56,199 nt of DNA, taken from assembly GCA_025463465.1 (NCBI GenBank), contig JAODAO010000193.1:1-56199 (forward strand), given 5' to 3'. The position numbers and the translations under genes are program-made. The notes under the pieces were generated by a model. It had not been told where the DNA came from. It ran no database searches and was given only the letters and a program-made list of their open reading frames with translations. This DNA comes from Glaciihabitans sp. Lineage in GTDB: Bacteria; Actinomycetota; Actinomycetes; Actinomycetales; Microbacteriaceae. Of the stretch, positions 8,781 through 19,812 are shown in pieces. The number at the start of each line of letters is the position of its first letter. The stretch's first letter is position 1.

Positions 8781-8804
8781 CGTCGAACAATAAGACGATA
8801 AAAC

Positions 8805-9914
8805 TTAGCGGGGCGGCGGGTAGAGGAACTTCGGTACGGAGCTCGACGGGATAGTGCGGATCGCGTACCCCAGCTTGACCATGCCGTTGTATTCCTCGAT
8901 GATCACGTTCGCGCCAACAACCTCTTTGACGTACGCCACGTGGTTGCCGTTGAACCAGGCGACCGAGCCAACAACGGGCGTTGTGCTGGTGGTCCAGCCG
9001 TGCGACTCCCAGGCCCGCTTCCACTCGGATGCGTTTCCGCCTCCGGGGGTGAGGTTCGACCAGACGTACTTCCACGGGGCGCTGTAAACGCCGGCGTCGC
9101 GGTTCAGTCGGTAGGCGACAAAGTCGACACACTGCCGGTAGTAGTAGTTCAGCGGCGACAGCGTGTTGCCCGCGCTCGGCCACGGGTAGTCGTCGCCGGC
9201 AACGCGTGCCGTGGTGACGGTTCCCGATGACGTGCCGGTGCTGGTTCCCGCTGCTGCGGCGGCTGCGTCGGCAGCTACCGCGGCGTTGTATGCGGCAAGT
9301 GCGGCCGCGGCGACCTGCTGGGCCAGCAGTTCGTCTTCCGAGGTCGCGGTGATGGCGTCGCGGGTGATCGCGGCACTGGCAACCGTGCTGTCCACCGACA
9401 ATTCCTGCGAGGGAACCTCGGTGTCGGCGAGTTCGTCAGCGTGTTGCGCGATCTCGGCCTGGTGCTCGGCGCCGGCCGGGACAAAGGCGTATGCGGGCAG
9501 GCTGGCCGAGGCGATGAAGCCGGGGACGATGAGGATGGTGAAAAGAACAACAACGGGGTTGTTTTTCTTCTTTTTGCTGGCGAAAGTCGGCGGAACCACG
9601 TGGGCCGACTTCGCGGCGGGTTCTGCGGCGTTCAGGCGCCGGGCTGCTGCACGGTCAGCTCGCGACAGCTTGGTAGCCGTTGCGGGACCGGTGGTGCTGG
9701 TGTTACGGGCATTGCTGCTGACAGCTGACGTCTTAACGTTCGTGGTGCGCGCACCACGTTGTTGACCCTTGTCGCGTTCGTCCGCAGCACGCAGGGCGCG
9801 CCGCGACGAATACTGAACAGACGAATTGTCGAGCGCATTCTGAACGGGACTAGGGGTCGCGTTACTGGCAGCGGAGAGGGCGTTCGACGAATCGGACGTT
9901 ATCTCTTCGGGCAC
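8805..9914 (-). CDS. Membrane-anchored CHAP-domain peptidoglycan hydrolase
   Basis: A 369-residue protein with a disordered N-terminus (1-112), a KKKK stop signal and one transmembrane helix (about 120-142), an Ala-rich helical stalk (about 150-225), and a C-terminal CHAP domain (about 240-365). The catalytic Cys262 lies in YYRQCVDFVAYRL and the His325 in GNHVAYV, followed by the acidic EEYN segment at 340-343. CHAP enzymes cut peptidoglycan amide or cross-bridge bonds, so a role in wall remodelling outside the membrane is likely. The GTG at 9914 is supported by GGAGG nine bases upstream. A long upstream region (9915-10050) carries a partly palindromic TTAC-AATT-GTAA site. Confidence 0.9.
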   Translation of the reverse strand: MPEEITSDSSNALSAASNATPSPVQNALDNSSVQYSSRRALRAADERDKGQQRGARTTNVKTSAVSSNARNTSTTGPATATKLSRADRAAARRLNAAEPAAKSAHVVPPTFASKKKKNNPVVVLFTILIVPGFIASASLPAYAFVPAGAEHQAEIAQHADELADTEVPSQELSVDSTVASAAITRDAITATSEDELLAQQVAAAALAAYNAAVAADAAAAAAGTSTGTSSGTVTTARVAGDDYPWPSAGNTLSPLNYYYRQCVDFVAYRLNRDAGVYSAPWKYVWSNLTPGGGNASEWKRAWESHGWTTSTTPVVGSVAWFNGNHVAYVKEVVGANVIIEEYNGMVKLGYAIRTIPSSSVPKFLYPPPR

Positions 9915-10029
9915 AGGCGTGTACCTCCGGGCGATCTAGGTTCCTGGTGGTTCGGGACAAATTTCCCCACGGGGCCAGCCAGGCAATGCACCTACGTTAC
10001 GCGACAACTGCCGATGTGTCACGGCAACC

Positions 10030-10043
10030 TTACGAATTGGTAA
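10030..10043. promoter_or_regulatory. Candidate operator upstream of the CHAP hydrolase
   Basis: TTACGAATTGGTAA is a palindrome apart from one central mismatch pair (TTAC-S-AATT-S-GTAA). It lies in the 136-bp leader of the CHAP gene. The GTTAC/GTAA half-sites are reminiscent of MtrA-type sites that control actinobacterial wall hydrolases, but the spacing does not clearly match, so the regulator is a guess. Confidence 0.3.
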
Positions 10044-10050
10044 CGAACCG

Positions 10051-10503
10051 CTAATATCCCGCGAGGGGGTCGCGCGGACAGATTTGTCGAATCCGTGCAA
10101 CCTCGATGTGACTGGCGCTGGATTCCACGGTATTCCACGGCGACCACGCAAGCCGAGGTCCTTGCCTGAGAAATTCCTCCAAATCTGGCACCGTGTCCAC
10201 CGGAAAGTTGAGGCTGGCAATGCAGGGCCGCAACTCGAAGGCGTAGTACGCATACTGCAATTGCCGCTGGCCCTCGGTCGCCTCCCGCTGTTCACCGCTC
10301 GCCACGGACGTGTGCTGGGCGGGGATATGTCCGCCGACGACCACCCCAACACAGGCGCAGAGACAACCGAGCGCCAGGCACAGCCACGCGCCGGTTCGGT
10401 GGTGGACACGGTGGATGTCGTGATGGGGCGCGGTGACGCCGGGCCCCGTCCGGCCAGCGCTGAGCGCGGCCCGTCGTCCGGGCGCCTGCGCCTCATCGCT
10501 CAC
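10051..10503 (-). CDS. Small single-pass membrane protein of unknown function
   Basis: A 150-residue product with one hydrophobic Cys-rich helix at about residues 42-64 (GAWLCLALGCLCACVGVVVG) and a 75-residue C-terminal domain, probably extracytoplasmic, containing RQLQYAYYAFELRPC. The start is placed at the GTG at 10503, which has GGAGG seven bases upstream; a GTG at 10509 and a frame extending to 10632 are less likely. It sits between the nucleoside deoxyribosyltransferase (67 bp upstream) and the CHAP hydrolase on the same strand. I recognise no family. The codon pattern is GC-rich in third positions and looks coding. Confidence 0.55.
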   Translation of the reverse strand: MSDEAQAPGRRAALSAGRTGPGVTAPHHDIHRVHHRTGAWLCLALGCLCACVGVVVGGHIPAQHTSVASGEQREATEGQRQLQYAYYAFELRPCIASLNFPVDTVPDLEEFLRQGPRLAWSPWNTVESSASHIEVARIRQICPRDPLAGY

Positions 10504-10570
10504 CGCCACACCTCCAGTGTGCACGCGGAAGTATGCGGCGACAATGCCGCCGGCCGCACCAATACCGCCG

Positions 10571-11101
10571 TTACGTGGCGGCTGCGCCGTTCTCGTCACG
10601 GCGGATCTGGCGCAGGCAGTCCTCGAACCCACCGGCGACGATGGTCGATGGCACCGAGATCATCAGGTTCACCGCCGAGCCGAAGTTCTCCACGGTCATT
10701 CCCTGCGCATCAACGACTGTGCCGTTGTCCCCCACCGTCACGGGCGCGTGGTGTTCGCTGATCCGATCGGCCATGGTGCCGCCGGGGGCGTAGCCGTACA
10801 TCTTTTTACCGAGGCCGTACGCCAGGCCGAGTTCGAAGCAGGTGCCGGAGTCCGGCTCGGCACCGCGGAACGGGTGCAGGTTGGCGGCGATGATGTCGCA
10901 TTCCGCAACGAGGGCGGCATCACGCCGGAAAATGGCAGCGGCAACCTGCTTCGGGCTGAGCCCCGTTGGGTCGATACTGACGTCCGCTGGAAAACGGCCG
11001 ATGAATCCGTACGACGCACACAGCGCCTTCATCGTCTCCGCGCGTTCCACGGCATGCGGATAAAAAACGTCGAAACCGGCGAGGTAGATCGTGGAGGGCA
11101 T
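10571..11101 (-). CDS. Nucleoside 2-deoxyribosyltransferase family protein
   Basis: A 176-residue cytosolic protein that starts with the family's Rossmann-like MPSTIYLAGFDVFYPHA strand-loop. It carries the active-site segment AEPDSGTCFELGLAYGLGK, in which Glu90 is the expected nucleophile that forms the deoxyribosyl-enzyme. Such enzymes exchange the base of 2-deoxynucleosides; related proteins hydrolyse nucleotides, and the sequence alone does not distinguish these. It starts 29 bp after the stop of the large beta-helix gene on the same strand, so it may be cotranscribed with it, although no functional link is apparent. Confidence 0.88.
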   Translation of the reverse strand: MPSTIYLAGFDVFYPHAVERAETMKALCASYGFIGRFPADVSIDPTGLSPKQVAAAIFRRDAALVAECDIIAANLHPFRGAEPDSGTCFELGLAYGLGKKMYGYAPGGTMADRISEHHAPVTVGDNGTVVDAQGMTVENFGSAVNLMISVPSTIVAGGFEDCLRQIRRDENGAAAT

Positions 11102-11130
11102 ACCGAAATTCTAGGGGCGGGGGATGTCGA

Positions 11131-13998
11131 TCAGCGTCGCCCGGAGCGGGAGACCCAGTACGCCACAACAGACGCGGACACCCGCAGGGTTGCCGCCACC
11201 TCGCTGATGGTGCGCCCGTTGTCGACAACGGCGGCTACTGCAAGCTCCTCCACGGTGGGAAATTTAGCCGGCGTTGTTGCTCCGGAAGTCGCGGGTTGGG
11301 CGGCGGAGGTGCGGCCCGTCCCATCCCCATTCCGGGGTCCGGCGGCGGCCGCGCGTCCCGCATTTTTGGGGGCCGGGCGCGGCGTCCCGGTGGACGACGG
11401 GGAGCGGGGTGGCGCGGCGGGGCTGCGCTGGCCGGGACCGGAGTGTGAACCGGGAGGGGAGGTGGGTGTTGGGCGGGCGCCGGCGGCGGGGACACCCGAG
11501 GCGGTCCAGCGACCGGGGTGGCGCATGGGCACCTCACGGGACACGAAGCGGGGTGGGGCATCGAGGTCGGCTTCGGCCTTTTCGACGGGTCCCGCTGGTT
11601 CCGCCGGTTCGGACACGGTGGATTCAGCGGACGCGGATGCCTCGCGGATCACCACCGGGGTGACTGGGGGAACAGCGCGCCCTCGCCCGAACCGGCTGGG
11701 CGTGCGTGACTCCGGCGGTGCTGCCTTCGGCAGCGGCGTGATGTCCTCGGCGGAGACGGAGTTGTCACCGGGTCGCGCTCGCGCGACAAAGCGGCGGGTG
11801 GGTACCTCGGCTTCGTCGTCAGCGTCGCCATCCTTGTCAGCGCCGTCAGCGCCGTGTACCCCGTCTGCCGTCGGCGAGCTCGGGCTCGGGCCCGCCGGTG
11901 CGTTGTCGTTACGGTCCGGGATCTCCGCCAGGGCGAGTCGGCGGCGGATGTAGAGCACCGCCGCGAGGGCGGGGATGAGCAGCAGTGCGAGCAGCCAGGT
12001 AAGGGGGTGGTTGTCAAGCCAGAGGAGCGCGGTGGGGCGGGTTGACCAGTCCGCCTCGACGGTGCCGCTGATCTTCACGGCCGTGCCGGCATCCACCTGG
12101 GTGATCGCGGACGGCCCAACGCCGCTGATGGTGTTCTTTTTCAGCGTCGCCGAAATACCGGGGCCCGCCAGCGAGATTCCGGTGCCGATGTCCACGGCGA
12201 CCGTGTTGCCGGTGAGGGTGGCGTCGGAGCCGGAGATCACGATGCCGGTGTCGTTTCCGGCGATGACGTTGTTCGACACCGTGACGTCGCTGGCCCCGTC
12301 GGTGATGCTGAGACCGCTTGACCGCTCGGAGGTGAGGGTCGAGTCGTTGATGGTGATGGCGCTGGAGGTTCCGCTGACCAGCATGGCGGCACTGCGCTGG
12401 TTGACGATCGAGTCGGTGACGTCAACATTCGAAGCGGAGAGCACCACAACGCCTCCGGAGGTGTTTTTCGTCACAAAGGCGCGACTGACGTGCAGTCCCC
12501 CGGCGTTGACAACGCTGAAGCCGTCGGCGGAGGGACCGTCGGCCCGGGCGGCACCGTCGAAGCGGAGGCCGAAGCCGCCGTTGTTGGAGAGGGTGACGTC
12601 GTCGATGGTCACGTCGGCGCTGCCGGTGTCGACGTTGATTCCGCTTCGACCCGCGCCGTCGACGAGGGCCTCCGTGATGGTCAGGTTCCGGCTACCGTCG
12701 GCGACCGCGATGCCCTGCTCTGCCGAGTCGCGCACCGTTATACCGGACATGGCGACATTGCTGGTGGCGGACAGGTAGGCGCCGATGTGCAGGCCGGTCA
12801 TCGTGGTGTTCATCACGCTGCCGGTGCCCGGGCCGTCGGATGATCCGGTGATGGCGAAGCCGCCGGTGCGTCCGCTCCAGAAGCCGAGGTTGCTGAGGGA
12901 GACGTTGTCGGTGGCGATGGTGCCGCCGTTGGCGCGGATGTAGGCGCGGCCGTCGTCGAGTTCGGTATCGACGGTGTTGGTGTCGGGGTCCCAGCCGACG
13001 ATGCCGAGGGGTTCCCCGACGGCGCCGGCGAGTACCAGGTTGCCGCCGGTCGATACGATGCTGGCGAAACCGCCGGCCGCGCTGTAGAGGCGGAGGGTCT
13101 GCCCGGGGGCCGTGAGGTTCAACGTGGCGCCGCGCTGCAGCACAACGCGTTGCTGCAGCAGCAGGGTTGATTCATCGACGCGCACCACCGCGCCGAGTGT
13201 GATTAAGGAGTCGAGGGTGTATTCGGTTCCGACGCCGAGGCCCGATCTGGCCAGCACGGTGGCGGACAGGCCAGGGGCGAGACCGGCGACGTCGTCCTGC
13301 GCGATGGTTGAGAGGATGGCGTCCTCGTTGGCGACGAGCTCGCCCTGGGCGATGTAGGAGCCGCGGGAGCCCTGCACCGACGCGGCTTTGTCCGTGAATT
13401 GTCCCGGGCCTGCCGCCGCCGTGGCTTCCGCATTCTCCGACGGTGCGGTGGTCTCGGACGGTGCGGTGGTGTCAAGCGGGGCGGTGGTGGATGTCGCGGT
13501 GCCGGTGGGGGTGGATGCGGGGGCGTTCGTGCCGGTGCGCGCGCTGGTTGTGGTTCCTGCCGCGCGGGGTGCGTCGCTGGCGTCCCCGGATGCGGAATCG
13601 CCGATCACCCCGGTGCTCGCGAGGACGATCGCGGTGATGCCGGCGAGAGCGACGGCGACCATCGCGATCCGCCCGAGCAGGGGAACCGTCGAGCGCGACC
13701 GTCGACGTCGATCACCGGTGACGGTTGGAGCGGCGGGAGCCTCCGCGGTGTTCACGGGCTCGGCGGTGGTGCCGATGTCTTCGGCGAATCTCTCGTCGCT
13801 CTCGGCGACAGTCCCCGTGTCGGGCTTGTCGGGCTTGTTGAGCTTGTTGGGCTTGTCGGGCGGGACGGTAGCGTCCGGTTCCGGCGGTGCGGGCGGGTTC
13901 GTCGGGGCTGCGCTGTCCCTGGCCGCGAGGTGCGCCCAGAGGTCGTTGTCGCCGTTGCTATCAGCGGGAACGCCGCCCCGCGGTGTGCGCACCATCAC
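11131..13998 (-). CDS. Membrane-spanning right-handed beta-helix protein with C-terminal HTH
   Basis: A 955-residue protein with five regions. Residues 1-108 are a disordered tail with a PDKPNKLNKPDKP repeat. Transmembrane helix 1 is at about 109-131. A Thr/Ser/Pro/Ala linker runs to about 200. A long NosD/pectate-lyase-like parallel beta-helix (about 210-650) is rich in repeats such as GLSITDGASDVTVSNNVIAG. Transmembrane helix 2 (about 664-683) ends in YIRRR and is followed by a proline-rich cytoplasmic tail. The last 40 residues (VEELAVAAVVDNGRTISEV then LRVSASVVAYW) look like a helix-turn-helix. The predicted topology is N-in, beta-helix outside, C-in. It could bind or modify an extracellular polysaccharide and signal inward. 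The start is a GTG at 13998 with ATG at 13995 as alternative. Confidence 0.8.
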   Translation of the reverse strand: MMVRTPRGGVPADSNGDNDLWAHLAARDSAAPTNPPAPPEPDATVPPDKPNKLNKPDKPDTGTVAESDERFAEDIGTTAEPVNTAEAPAAPTVTGDRRRRSRSTVPLLGRIAMVAVALAGITAIVLASTGVIGDSASGDASDAPRAAGTTTSARTGTNAPASTPTGTATSTTAPLDTTAPSETTAPSENAEATAAAGPGQFTDKAASVQGSRGSYIAQGELVANEDAILSTIAQDDVAGLAPGLSATVLARSGLGVGTEYTLDSLITLGAVVRVDESTLLLQQRVVLQRGATLNLTAPGQTLRLYSAAGGFASIVSTGGNLVLAGAVGEPLGIVGWDPDTNTVDTELDDGRAYIRANGGTIATDNVSLSNLGFWSGRTGGFAITGSSDGPGTGSVMNTTMTGLHIGAYLSATSNVAMSGITVRDSAEQGIAVADGSRNLTITEALVDGAGRSGINVDTGSADVTIDDVTLSNNGGFGLRFDGAARADGPSADGFSVVNAGGLHVSRAFVTKNTSGGVVVLSASNVDVTDSIVNQRSAAMLVSGTSSAITINDSTLTSERSSGLSITDGASDVTVSNNVIAGNDTGIVISGSDATLTGNTVAVDIGTGISLAGPGISATLKKNTISGVGPSAITQVDAGTAVKISGTVEADWSTRPTALLWLDNHPLTWLLALLLIPALAAVLYIRRRLALAEIPDRNDNAPAGPSPSSPTADGVHGADGADKDGDADDEAEVPTRRFVARARPGDNSVSAEDITPLPKAAPPESRTPSRFGRGRAVPPVTPVVIREASASAESTVSEPAEPAGPVEKAEADLDAPPRFVSREVPMRHPGRWTASGVPAAGARPTPTSPPGSHSGPGQRSPAAPPRSPSSTGTPRPAPKNAGRAAAAGPRNGDGTGRTSAAQPATSGATTPAKFPTVEELAVAAVVDNGRTISEVAATLRVSASVVAYWVSRSGRR
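13821..13856. repeat. 9-bp tandem repeat inside the beta-helix gene
   Basis: Four copies of a 9-bp unit close to CGGGCTTGT encode the Pro-Asp/Asn-Lys repeats of the cytoplasmic N-terminus. Copy-number change would stay in frame. Confidence 0.8.
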
Positions 13999-14297
13999 GC
14001 GACCACAGTGATGAGGGTGTGCTGGGCATCACCGAACGCGACAGCTGAATTCACTTGCGCCGACCCCCCTGGCCCACCATTTTCCACGGAGTGTTGCCAC
14101 GCACCGCCGAGAGTCCTTGCGATACTGAACTGGCTGTGCGGTGCCTGCGCGTTCGCCGGGTCGAACCGAAGCGCGCCTCATTTTACACAGAGTCAAGGAT
14201 TCTTCTACTTAATCAGCGGAACTTGGGTATTTTAGGACGTGGATCCGCAGGCAGCCCGAGCTCGCGTACCTCGAGGCGCAGGGGAAGGCGATTCACG
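13999..14297. other. Divergent intergenic region between two beta-helix genes
   Basis: About 300 bp without a convincing gene separate the beta-helix membrane protein (minus) and the beta-helix lipoprotein (plus). The stretch around 14175-14235 is AT-rich for this genome and includes TATTTT at 14228-14233, a possible -10 box for the lipoprotein gene, but no good -35 box is seen. No riboswitch-like structure was recognised. Confidence 0.4.
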
Positions 14298-15374
14298 GTG
14301 GCAACGACCAGGCTCCCCCTGACACGTCTCGCGCTGGTGCTGGCCGTCGTGTGCGCACTGCTGGCGGGCTGCACCGCCGGCACATCGGGCGAGCAGCCAT
14401 CCCCCTCGTCGTCCCAACTGCCCGCCGAACCCGAATTCTCCGGCGAGCTCGGCGCCACGGCAGAATCCTGCGACGGCGCTCCTTCCGTATCAACAGCTGA
14501 TGAGTTGGCCGCAGCCGTCGCCGCCGCCCAGCCCGGCGGGATCATCGCGCTCGCCGACGGAATCTACCCCGGCTCTTTGGTGCTGCAGGCCGTCGGAGCC
14601 GCGGAGGCTCCGATCACCCTCTGCGGCTCCCGCGATGCGGTCCTCGACGGCGGCCCAACGGACAACGGCTACGCGCTGCACCTGCAGGGGGCGTCGTATT
14701 GGAATCTGGTCGGGTTCACCGTCACGGGCGGCAAAAAGACCGTCATGCTCGATGCCGCGAGCAACAACACCCTGTCCGGTCTTGCCATTAGCGGTAGTGG
14801 CGACGAGGGACTGCACCTGCGATCCGCCAGCAGCGGCAACCTGGTGCAGGGTAACGAGATCAGCCAGACCGGGCTGGTCAATGCCGAATACGGCGAGGGA
14901 ATCTACGTCGGCACGGCGCAGTCGAACTGGTGCAGATACACGGGTTGCGAGCCTGACCGCAGCGACGGCAACCGCATCATCGGCAACACGATCTTCGGCA
15001 CCAGCTCCGAAAACATCGACGTTAAAGAGGGCACAACCGGCGGCGAGATCAGCGGCAATTCCCTCGACGGCGGTGCAACGAAGCAGGCCGATTCACTGGT
15101 AGACGTGAAGGGCAGCGGCTGGACCGTCACCGGCAACACCGGCAATAACGCCCCGCAGGACGGCATTCAGGTGCACGTGATTGCGGAGGCTCCCGGCAGC
15201 GACAACACCTTCGGCGACAATTCAATGGTCGTGTCCGGCGTTGGTGTCGCTATCAACATCGTCGGCGATGCCAGGCACGCCGGCAACATCGTGCTCTGCG
15301 ACAACACCGTGGTCAAGGCGAGCCAGATCGGTTCGGCCGCCAACCTCAGCAACCTGGCCTGCAGCACCTCCTGA
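14298..15374 (+). CDS. Secreted beta-helix lipoprotein
   Basis: A 358-residue product starting with a basic/hydrophobic signal and the lipobox LLAGC, so it is probably lipid-anchored on the outer face of the membrane. The body is a right-handed parallel beta-helix with NosD/Chondroitinase-B-like coils (DGIYPGSLVLQAVG, NTLSGLAISGSGDEGLHLRS, GNRIIGNTIFG). This fold is typical of polysaccharide lyases, epimerases and binding proteins. The GTG at 14298 is preferred because GGGGAAGG lies nine bases upstream and the signal peptide then begins at once; the open frame to 14055 is rejected. It is divergent from one beta-helix gene and converges on the Clp gene. No catalytic residues can be named with confidence. 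Confidence 0.85.
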   Translation: MATTRLPLTRLALVLAVVCALLAGCTAGTSGEQPSPSSSQLPAEPEFSGELGATAESCDGAPSVSTADELAAAVAAAQPGGIIALADGIYPGSLVLQAVGAAEAPITLCGSRDAVLDGGPTDNGYALHLQGASYWNLVGFTVTGGKKTVMLDAASNNTLSGLAISGSGDEGLHLRSASSGNLVQGNEISQTGLVNAEYGEGIYVGTAQSNWCRYTGCEPDRSDGNRIIGNTIFGTSSENIDVKEGTTGGEISGNSLDGGATKQADSLVDVKGSGWTVTGNTGNNAPQDGIQVHVIAEAPGSDNTFGDNSMVVSGVGVAINIVGDARHAGNIVLCDNTVVKASQIGSAANLSNLACSTS

Positions 15375-15467
15375 CCGCCGAACACCCATCGCGGCGCGCC
15401 CCAGGAACAGCAGAGGGTTGGGCAGCAGCGCTGCCCATCCCCGGGCCCTTCGGCCTCTTACTTCCGC

Positions 15468-15508
15468 GGTTGTGTTCTGCGGTTATGCCGTGTGGTTATG
15501 CCATTCGG

Positions 15509-15519
<11 letters not shown>
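15468..15519. repeat. 13-bp tandem repeat at the 3' end of the Clp gene
   Basis: There are three clear 13-bp units starting GGTTATGCC (at 15481, 15494 and 15507) and a weaker copy GGTTGTGTTCTGC at 15468. The last copy contains the Clp stop codon (15509-15511). Confidence 0.75.
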
Positions 15520-18055
<2,536 letters not shown>

Positions 18056-18073
18056 GTGGACCTCCTGGGAAAA

Positions 18074-18094
18074 CTTGAGTGCCTTCGACTCAAG
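18074..18094. promoter_or_regulatory. HAIR operator (HspR-binding inverted repeat)
   Basis: The sequence CTTGAGT-N7-ACTCAAG matches the HspR-associated inverted repeat exactly. It lies between the Clp start codon (18055) and the next upstream gene, and so should repress Clp expression until heat shock titrates HspR away. Confidence 0.93.
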
Positions 18095-18132
18095 TTAACG
18101 CTGGGGGATCCGTTTCATTCCCAAATCGGTAA

Positions 18133-19812
18133 TCAACTTCTTTCGCTGTCGTCCACCCCGGCCCGGCGGCGGCGCTCGCGCAGTTTTCGGTTCACTCGCA
18201 TCCGCCTTGCGCTGCTGCGCTCGGAACGGGGGACGTGACCGCTGCCAAAACGCGCGTCCCGGATCGTCCCTCCGGGAACCTGCCGGCGGGGCAGCGCCAG
18301 CCTGGCGATCCCCAGCAGGATGGGCACCCCCAGGATCGCCGCCCACAACACCAGCAGCGGGTTCCAGCGGAACAGTCGCCCGACCGCCGTGAGCACGTCA
18401 TCGCTGCGAACGGCGATGCCCCCGATCGCCAAGGGGGTCGATGCGCCGCCCAGGGTGTTGTCCGTCAGCTGTGCCGCGCCCGATTCCCCGATGGCGACGC
18501 TCGCCCATCCCCCGCTCACCGTGTTCTTCGTAATCTGCACGTCGCCAGCTCCGCTCAGCACGTCCACCCCCGCCAATGCGCTGTCGGAGATCGTGTTGCC
18601 GCTCACCAGCGCGGAGGCGAGGTTTTTCACCCGGATGCCCACGTGGTTTCGCTCAAGCCGGTTGCCGGAGATCACCGTGCCGGTGCCGCCCTCCACCTCA
18701 ATGCCGCTTCCGTCGTTGTTGTAGGCGTGGTTGTCGAGCAGCTGGTTGTCGTTGGAATCGAGACGCCTGGCCTTGGCATCCGATGAGTCAGAGGAGCGGC
18801 CGTCGTCAATCATAAATCCGTGGCCGCGGTTGTTGTAGGCGATGTTGTCGCGCATGATGTTGCGGTCGCAGCCGCGGGAGAAGATAAAACCGTGCCTGCC
18901 GTTACCCCTGGCGATGTTGTCGGCCACCAAAAAATCGTTACTGAGGTCGTGTGGATCGAAGCCGTAACCGAGGTTGTCCTCGAACGTGTTGCGCAGCCAC
19001 TGCATACCCTGTGCCTCAAACGTGTATGCACCAAACCAGTTGTTATGCATCACGGTGTCGGTCACGTTGCCGCGGGAGGGGTTCAGCCTCGGCACCTGCT
19101 GCGTGCCCTGCACCTGGTCGGTGCCGCGCCAGGCGAGTCCGGAGCTGGCTCCGGTGCCGAACCCGAGATAACCGATATCGGCGTTGGCGATGTCCATCCG
19201 GCCGCCGAGGTTGAGGATGAACGCCCGCCCGTCGGGGGTTTCCTCGTCAGCGGCTCCCTTGGCCGGATCCCAGGACGAGAGGTGCACGGGGGTCTGCGCG
19301 GTGCCGCGGATGTCGACGTCGCCGCCGCGGGAGATGATGGTCGCGAAAGCGCCCGGTTCGCTCAGCAGGTACACGTTGGGAGTGGTGGCCGAATGGATGT
19401 TGAGATGCGCACCGGCCGGGATTTCGATGCTGGCGCGCAACAGCACCGCATCCCCCACCGTCTCGAACGCCTGCGGAAGCAACTCCCGCACCTCGGCAAA
19501 GTCGTACGGCTTCTCCCGCGGCGGCAGCAGGAGGGTGGGAAGCGGCTCGGGAAAGGTGGCGTCGACGAATTGTGGCGCCGCGATAGTCGCGGCGATCGTC
19601 GTGAACTTGCGACTGCGCTGCAACTCCCGGTTGAGCATCGCAGCGTCGACGTCGACCAGCGGCAGCGGCACGGGGTTGTATGCGGGCGGGCCAGGAGGCG
19701 CGGCCGGCCGGCTGTAGGCGATCGCCGCGCAGGCGAGGAGTCCGGGCAGGATGGCAACAAGCAGAACGGCGATCAACAACCGTCGTCGGCTGAGTTCAGC
19801 CCTGACTGGCAT
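18133..19812 (-). CDS. Membrane-tethered right-handed beta-helix protein
   Basis: A 559-residue protein with an N-terminal membrane segment (about 12-33, ending near a Cys that is only a weak lipobox), a parallel beta-helix with short coils (about 130-480) and a C-terminal helix (NPLLVLWAAILGVPILLG, about 487-507) followed by a very basic tail. The coils repeat patterns such as NNWFGAYTFEAQ, DNIARGNGRHGF and GNRLERNHVGIRV, like Mannuronan-epimerase and NosD-type proteins. The architecture (membrane helix, beta-helix, membrane helix) matches the 11131-13998 protein. Its ATG lies inside the end of the TIG-glycosyltransferase gene (17-bp overlap), so the two are translationally coupled and probably work on the same polysaccharide. 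The catalytic activity is not provable from sequence. Confidence 0.85.
   Translation of the reverse strand: MPVRAELSRRRLLIAVLLVAILPGLLACAAIAYSRPAAPPGPPAYNPVPLPLVDVDAAMLNRELQRSRKFTTIAATIAAPQFVDATFPEPLPTLLLPPREKPYDFAEVRELLPQAFETVGDAVLLRASIEIPAGAHLNIHSATTPNVYLLSEPGAFATIISRGGDVDIRGTAQTPVHLSSWDPAKGAADEETPDGRAFILNLGGRMDIANADIGYLGFGTGASSGLAWRGTDQVQGTQQVPRLNPSRGNVTDTVMHNNWFGAYTFEAQGMQWLRNTFEDNLGYGFDPHDLSNDFLVADNIARGNGRHGFIFSRGCDRNIMRDNIAYNNRGHGFMIDDGRSSDSSDAKARRLDSNDNQLLDNHAYNNDGSGIEVEGGTGTVISGNRLERNHVGIRVKNLASALVSGNTISDSALAGVDVLSGAGDVQITKNTVSGGWASVAIGESGAAQLTDNTLGGASTPLAIGGIAVRSDDVLTAVGRLFRWNPLLVLWAAILGVPILLGIARLALPRRQVPGGTIRDARFGSGHVPRSERSSARRMRVNRKLRERRRRAGVDDSERS

Noticed and set aside
9915-10050. 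c-di-AMP (ydaO-type) riboswitch upstream of the CHAP gene
   Set aside because: The expected GGGGAACC/GGAGCC-type conserved segments were not found on the minus strand.
10433-11953. 506-codon plus-strand frame across the deoxyribosyltransferase and beta-helix genes
   Set aside because: It crosses two well-supported minus genes and their gap; composition is Arg/Gly/Ala shadow-like.
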